From contig CAIIXF020000010.1 in assembly GCA_903813345.2 (NCBI GenBank), positions 22,395,181-22,459,180 of the forward strand: a stretch of 64,000 nt of DNA. Reading direction: 5' to 3'. The notes under the pieces were generated by a model. The model saw only the letters and a list, made by a program, of their open reading frames with translations. It did no database searches and had not been told where the DNA came from. The stretch's first letter is position 1. Each line of letters starts with the position of its first letter. Positions 58,989 through 64,000 of the stretch are shown in pieces. The stretch is from Owenia fusiformis. Lineage: Eukaryota > Annelida > Polychaeta > Sabellida > Oweniidae. The position numbers and the translations under genes are program-made.

Positions 58989-59496
58989 TATAGTAGAACC
59001 TGTATATCTGAACACCTGGCTAATCCGAACACCTCCCAATCAACCTGAACACTTTTTTCGGTCCCATTTTTTCCTCCCATTGACGCCCATGTTAAAAAAA
59101 ACTTATAATGTGAGCACCTCCCAATTTGAACAGTGAACAGTCATATTTGAAAAATTCACTTGTCTAATCTGAACACTTTTAATAAAATTTCTGATGTTTC
59201 ACACAAAATTGCTCAAATATTGTCATGATATCAAAACTTTGGAAAAAATCTTGAATGGTCTCAATTATAATGGGGCTTTCAATCATGACTTGATACATTT
59301 GAATCAAATTTTCAAATTTCAGGAATGCCATAAAGCTATGTGGTCAGAAGAACTGTAAATATATACCGAGAATGTGTTCACATTTCTTCAGAATCCGGAA
59401 TATTGCGAATGCAAAAGCCTTGAAATGTTAACACCTCCTAATCTGAACGCTTTTAGCCGGTCCCAATGGCATTCGGATTAGACAGGTTTTACTGTA
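58989..59496. mobile_element. pogo/Tigger-like MITE (58991-59494)
   Basis: The ends TAGTAGAACCTGTATATCTG and the inverse CAGTAAAACCTGTCTAATCC match imperfectly and are flanked by TA on each side (58989-58990, 59495-59496). CAGTA.AACC ends with TA duplications are typical of pogo/Tigger non-autonomous elements. Inside, CTGAACACC/CCGAACACC words repeat, and GGTCCCA lies near each end. No transposase remains. Confidence 0.72.
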
Positions 59497-59499
59497 CAT

Positions 59500-59949
59500 T
59501 AGTGTTGTCGCGATTAATCGATACATCGCGATATACATCGCCAAAGCTGATTCTGGCGATGCATCGATGTCTGAAACAAAACATCGATGTTTTTTTTAAA
59601 AAAAAAATTTGCTAAAAGTCACCCTTTCTTATCTTATTTTGATGCAAATCGCTTACCTTTCTCATGTCTTATTTCATTTTCCAATGTTTTCTGATATTCT
59701 TTCGCTTTAAAACTGTTTTAGCCAGTCGAAATGAACCATTAATTTAAAAAAATACTTTACTTTCATTTTAACTGTTACTAGAAGTTCCCAGATGTACCGG
59801 ATGTTCGGTATTTTAGTGCATTAGCGTTCGGTATTTCAGTGCACTTTTCTCAGACTTTTTCTCGATGTACATCGCGATGTGCATCGATGTTTACTACTGA
59901 AAATTGCCGATGCATCGATGTACGATTATGGCACATCGCGACAACACTA
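59500..59949. mobile_element. hAT-like MITE with 8-bp duplication CTGTACAT
   Basis: TIRs TAGTGTTGTCGCGAT and their inverse; exact CTGTACAT at 59492-59499 and 59950-59957. The interior is packed with ATCGATG/CATCGCGAT words near both ends and AT-rich in the centre. The 450-bp size, TAG start and 8-bp duplication fit the hAT superfamily. Its target duplication overlaps the right edge of the pogo-like MITE, so this insertion is the younger one. Confidence 0.88.
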
Positions 59950-60104
59950 CTGTACATATATGTTTCTATGTATTTCCTTTGTCATTTCCTCATTAGGCAT
60001 GTTTTCCTGTTAACAGTATCAGTTGAATGTTTTAATGATAGCATTTATTTCTATTTGTTAAGAAATAGATTTCTCCCATGAAATAAGATATATGTATTCA
60101 TTAA

Positions 60105-60250
60105 GTTGAATAATTTGTCCGAATCCCATGCTTAAGGCTGATGTGAAAAAGTCACTCCATCTTGGTGGGAATCAAATCCACAACCTCCCATTGCATATTA
60201 CTTTCACTGTACATTACTACATGTATATTCCACACTGCATTGATATACAG
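60105..60250 (-). repeat. Possible tRNA-derived SINE fragment
   Basis: On the minus strand, GTGGATTTGATTCCCACC resembles a Pol III B box in its stem. It is followed by GTGACTTTTTCACATCAGCC, a SINE-like body segment. The A box is not clear. Low-confidence call. Confidence 0.35.
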
Positions 60251-60368
60251 ACCCCACCTCATTTTGGATTTATGTATCATCATCTATTGCTATTATAATT
60301 ACTAATGTATCGTTTCAGCTAAATAGATTTTGAATTGAAATTGAATGGCATTTTTTATGTTCTTTCAG

Positions 60369-63300
60369 GCTGAAGTTGACAAGAATACAGACACAATGAG
60401 GGTTCCTGCTCAATACCATCATAGATTAGCTTCACACATCAACAAACCTGATTCTATAATAGTCCAACAAGATGATAAACCCAATGGTGTCACATCTGAT
60501 AAAGACAACATGGCTGATAAACAGGAGATTGATGCACCTAATAATAATACAAATAGTAAAAGTGGTGAAGTTAAAGCAGAGGCAGACAGCAAAGCATCTG
60601 ATAATGACATTTCCTCTAAGACAACAGTATTAACATCAAGTGTGGAACAAGTTAAAACTACACAGGCAGTGATAGCCATGTCCAAACCCTCTGTGATTGA
60701 CCCAGTTGGAGTAGGGTCTAGCATAGAGAAGGTAAAAAGGAAACCAGGTAGACCTAAGAAGGTTGTCCCAACAACATTAATGGAGCCACTTCCTGATGCT
60801 TTGTTACGTTTGGATACTGCATCAAATGTGTCCCCAGACAGTGGAATATCATTAAATCCTGACTCACCCTCCTCTGGGCCTACATCAGTGTTATATCCCT
60901 CTCCCCTCGTAGGACCAACTGGGTCAGTTAATCATCATCCACATAAAAAAATCACGAAACCCCAACCCAAACCAAAAACTTCGAAATCCTCAAATAGAGC
61001 AAAGGAGCATAAACAGAAAAAATTATCTGCAAAATCAGAAGCTGCAAAGCAAAAAGAGGATGATGTTAGGATGTTACATGTGGAGGATACTATTGATTAT
61101 GTGATACACTGTGCAATGCTTGGACATTTTGAGCACCAGACTGAAGAGTTTGGACAATCTGGCCGGCCCAGGATTAAGCCTTACCCTGGCGATGAAAAAT
61201 TCTCAGTTTACGCACAAAAGAAACTTTTACTCACAAAATCAAATTTTTATAAAAAACGAATAATAGGTGAAGAAGTGAAGGTCCCACCTAAGCCATCTTC
61301 TAAACAAGCAAAGTATAAACCAAAATATGATAAACCTGGTAGGCCTTGTAAAAATCTGTGTAAAACAAAAAGAGGTCCTGGAAGGCCAAGAAAATATCCA
61401 CTAAAGACGGATGTAAAACATAAACCCAGTGTCACGTCTGAAACTATCAGTATGACTAATATAAGTGATGGAGATGAAATTTATGCAACTGGAAAAGATT
61501 CTCATCTAAGCAGTATTCATTCAGAATGCCCTTCTGGGTCATTTGAGATCTCTTCATCTTCCACTAAACCCTTATCTCCATTGCCATCTCTCATTGTCCC
61601 TACAACACCTCCCCCTCGCAAAAGACCCGGCCGTCCTCCAAGTTCTGGGAGAAAAATGTCAAAAAATATGCTCCATATGAAAACAATGGCTATTCCTACA
61701 AGCCCTAAAAGCCCCACAAAACTATCAACTCCTGTGACAGTTAAAAGAAAAGTTGGGAGACCACGGAAATCTCCAGTTCTCCCAACTACAAAGCCATTAA
61801 AATCCATGGATGTGGCCAGCAGTATGGCGAGTAAACATAATACAAGCATAGAGAGTACTATGGATTTTGGAAATTTATTACAAAGTGTCCAAGACTCTAT
61901 TCATAATCAGTTTGAGAAGCATGATGATGATTTTTCAATGTCAAATGAGAGTAGTGATAGACTAAGTACATACTCTAAGTCATCCAGAGCTAGCAAAAAC
62001 AACGAGTCATTGGATACAAGCCGTTCTTCATCAATATCTGGCACCAAATCAAAATACAAAAAACCGAAAGTGCATGTTATGATGAGGACTCGTAAAAAGC
62101 GACATAGGAAAAAGAAATCAGTATCCAGTATGAATGGTGCTAGTTCACATAATACAACAATAGAGGACCAGGAACAGGTTGATGAACTAATCAATGAACC
62201 TGAAGATATTAAACCAGTACTTCCTAAATTAGATAAAGTAGACCCTATTGACACTCCTGCATTAGACATTGACCCTTGTGACCTTTCCCCTCAAAAATCA
62301 GAAGCATCTCCAACACACAGTGTTAAATCACAACCCACATCCAAGAAGTCAGAACATGATGTTGATGAGAAATTACCTGACCTTGACATTGATATTTTCT
62401 CATCTAAGAGAAAAAAGAGAGAGTCTGTGAACTCAGATGTGTCAGCTGATGGGGCACCACCTGTGTTACAACCATATTATAAAGGTGATGGAGCCATCCG
62501 TCACCATAAAAGGAAATCTAACAAGGTCAAAAGACTCAAAAGTAAACATAAAAATATTTACGACCCAGCCTTTCTGGCTAAGGTTGAGGATATTATAAAA
62601 TCAATTAACAAAATCACACTTGGAAAGGGATATTCTCACCCTGAACATTTACCTATTGCTTTCCAAATTGGTCCTATTGTCAAGAAAAAGAAATCAAAGA
62701 AGGATCGAAGGGACAAAGAAAGGTCCTCAACAGAAGGAAGTACAAAATCTAGCCATAAGTCAAAATCACATAAAGACAAGTCTCGGTCTAAAGACTCTAA
62801 AAACAAAGACAAAGAAAAGCATAAATCTAAAGAGAAATCTGAAAAGAAACACTCAGAACACATTACATTAGATACAGAACAAAGTAAGAAGGAATTAAAA
62901 CATAAAGATAAAACTAAAATTAAAAAACCAAAGGAGAAAAAGGAAGAACCAGAAGTAAAAGTCAAACCAGACCAACCTGTGTTAAAAGATAAACCATCAA
63001 AACATAAAGATAAAGATGCTAAATCTAAACCAGATTTAAATCCTAAAGAGAAATCCAATAATAACCAACATACAGAGTCATCAAAGGTGATTACAACAGA
63101 ATCCGAGAAATCCAAACGTGGACGCAAAAAGAAGGTTCCTGTTGAAGATATGTCAATGACTTTATCAGATACAAGTACAGCCAGCCCAAACAGCCAACAA
63201 TGTCTACCATTGAAGAAAAGACACAAGTTGATCGCTGCAGCTGCTGCCAAAGAACAGGCAGAACTGATACAACACAAAGCTGATGTTGAAAAGTTAGACA

Positions 63301-63372
63301 AAGAGAAAAAGAAGCCAGGCCGTGCCAAGAAAAGAACAGCTAGTGAAAGTGATCTTGATCTTTCAAAGCAAG
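60369..63372 (+). CDS. ASH1L: ASH1L, large internal exon with AT-hooks (partial gene)
   Basis: It continues exon 1 in phase 0 (VNK|AEVDKNTDTM) after a TTCTTTCAG acceptor. The likely donor is CAAG|GTAATG at 63373 (phase 1), before a stop at 63426-63428. Several AT-hook-type motifs, which bind the AT minor groove, are seen: KRKPGRPKK (about 60736-60762), RGPGRPRKYP (61370-61400), KRPGRPPSS (61620-61648) and KRKVGRPRKSP (61744-61776), with weaker ones at 63112 and 63310. DPAFLAKVEDIIKSINKI (62563-62616) followed by LPIAFQIG matches the 'DPDFIAELEELISRLSEI...LLPTIFRIN' block I recall in vertebrate ASH1L. A long Lys/Ser/Asp-rich stretch follows. The catalytic AWS-SET and the bromo-PHD-BAH modules are not in the window. 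Minus-strand frames here, including one of 251 codons, are shadows. Confidence 0.87.
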
Positions 63373-64000
63373 GTAATGTATGGATGCGCAAACTAAAAAC
63401 TAGCTTTTTTGATATATTCAGAATTTAGGTCAAAATTCATAGTTGTATATCTACAGGGTGAGCCACAAATTATATTGTGTATCATTTTAAAGATAAATAA
63501 TTTCCCAACAATATGACTCCATCTGATTGAAAAACCTTTGTTTTCATGTGGAGCTGGAAGCTAAACTGATACCAGGGGTGTCATGGTCGACCAAAAATCA
63601 AAAAATGTATAATTTCTGAATTTCCCTTCACATCGCAGTCACAGCTGCACTATATATGTTATTGGTGAATTTTAAACTAAACTTGTATAAATGTACCTCT
63701 TTTGAAGGTGCCAAAGTTCAAATTTCCATCCATTTTCCATAATTTGGAAATCCAGTGAATATTATACTGTTGGCCCGATTTTGTTCATATTTTGTACACA
63801 TATACCTTATTGGAATAGAAGTTCTGCTCGAAATCTTATTTTCAAAATGGCCGCTCATTTGAAAATGGCGGCCATTTTAGTGCAGATTTTTATGTCAGCA
63901 TCATTGGGTGATGAAAAATCTAACTTGAAAATGAAGTTTCAGAAAAATTATTATGGAATAAATAGGTTATTGATGGTCATGATGGAATATGAATTTTTCC
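63373..64000 (+). other. ASH1L: Start of the next ASH1L intron
   Basis: Follows the GTAATG donor. It contains a copy of the AAAATGGCC repeat (63766-63885) and nothing else that I can assign. Confidence 0.6.

Larger units (their letters stand above)
46647..60368 (+). other. ASH1L: First coding intron of ASH1L (13.7 kb)
   Basis: Runs from GTAATT to TTTCAG. Apart from the items listed separately (foldback at 47.2 kb, 36-bp duplication at 48.0 kb, promoter-like cluster at 52.3 kb, repeats at 57.1-59.9 kb, SINE-like sequence at 60.1 kb) I see no exon or RNA gene in it. Long AT-rich spans at 48.1-52.2, 52.6-57.0 and 57.95-58.8 kb hold only short unsupported frames. Confidence 0.75.

Noticed and set aside
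60345-60368. Start of the large ASH1L frame at the ATG of 60345
   Set aside because: These eight codons include the polypyrimidine tract and AG acceptor of the intron; the exon begins at 60369.
62636-63391. 251-codon minus-strand frame opposite the ASH1L exon
   Set aside because: It is the shadow of the Lys/Ser-rich coding strand (giving Phe/Leu/Ser-rich antisense) and has no domain.

Overview
The window looks like nuclear DNA of a marine-type invertebrate animal. It is AT-rich, gene-poor and full of transposons. Its genes have GT-AG introns, one intron is about 13.7 kb long, and the right end holds the 5' part of a metazoan chromatin regulator, ASH1L. I cannot fix the phylum from sequence alone. 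No bacterial operons, CRISPR arrays or rRNA genes are visible.

Layout. 1-6.7 kb: non-coding, with a 1.4 kb array of a 25-bp minisatellite (about 2.64-4.11 kb). 6.7-7.8 kb: an intronless minus-strand gene for an ankyrin-repeat/SOCS-box-like protein with its own TATA box. 7.9-10.2 kb: a 2.3 kb element with ~400 bp terminal inverted repeats (TIRs) and a second foldback element nested in it. 12.15-12.70 kb: a non-autonomous element with an exact 8-bp target duplication.

15.17-28.90 kb is the centrepiece: a head-to-head palindromic pair of small (about 4.2 kb) Polinton/Maverick-like elements, flanked as one unit by the exact 6-bp duplication CATTGC. Its ends are tandem AGT repeats (AGTAGTATAC...GTATACTACT). 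Each arm carries only two genes, a zinc-finger P-loop ATPase of the virus packaging-ATPase type and a small basic protein. Both proteins are identical between the arms. No polymerase, integrase or capsid gene is seen. A 5,263-bp CACTA/EnSpm-like element has inserted into the left arm, and the right arm preserves the empty site.

29-39 kb: a run of non-autonomous or decayed elements. These are a TATAGTCC-rich 1.1 kb element with a tRNA-like insert, a 4.2 kb TIR element holding a decayed minus-strand gene, and the 3' end of a non-LTR retrotransposon with an intact RNase H and a (GAA)n tail. 39.29-44.27 kb: a 5 kb DNA transposon whose two-exon transposase gene can be read through a 413-bp intron. 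44.8-46.1 kb: nested MITEs.

46.2-64 kb: the start of ASH1L. A first coding exon (46237-46646) and a large exon of about 3 kb (60369-63372) join in phase; the AWS/SET/bromo/PHD/BAH part would lie beyond the right edge. The intron contains a GC-box/CCAAT/TATA cluster followed by a splice donor (an alternative first-exon candidate near 52.3-52.6 kb), several MITEs including a hAT-like element next to a pogo/Tigger-like one, and a repeat family containing AAAATGGCC motifs.
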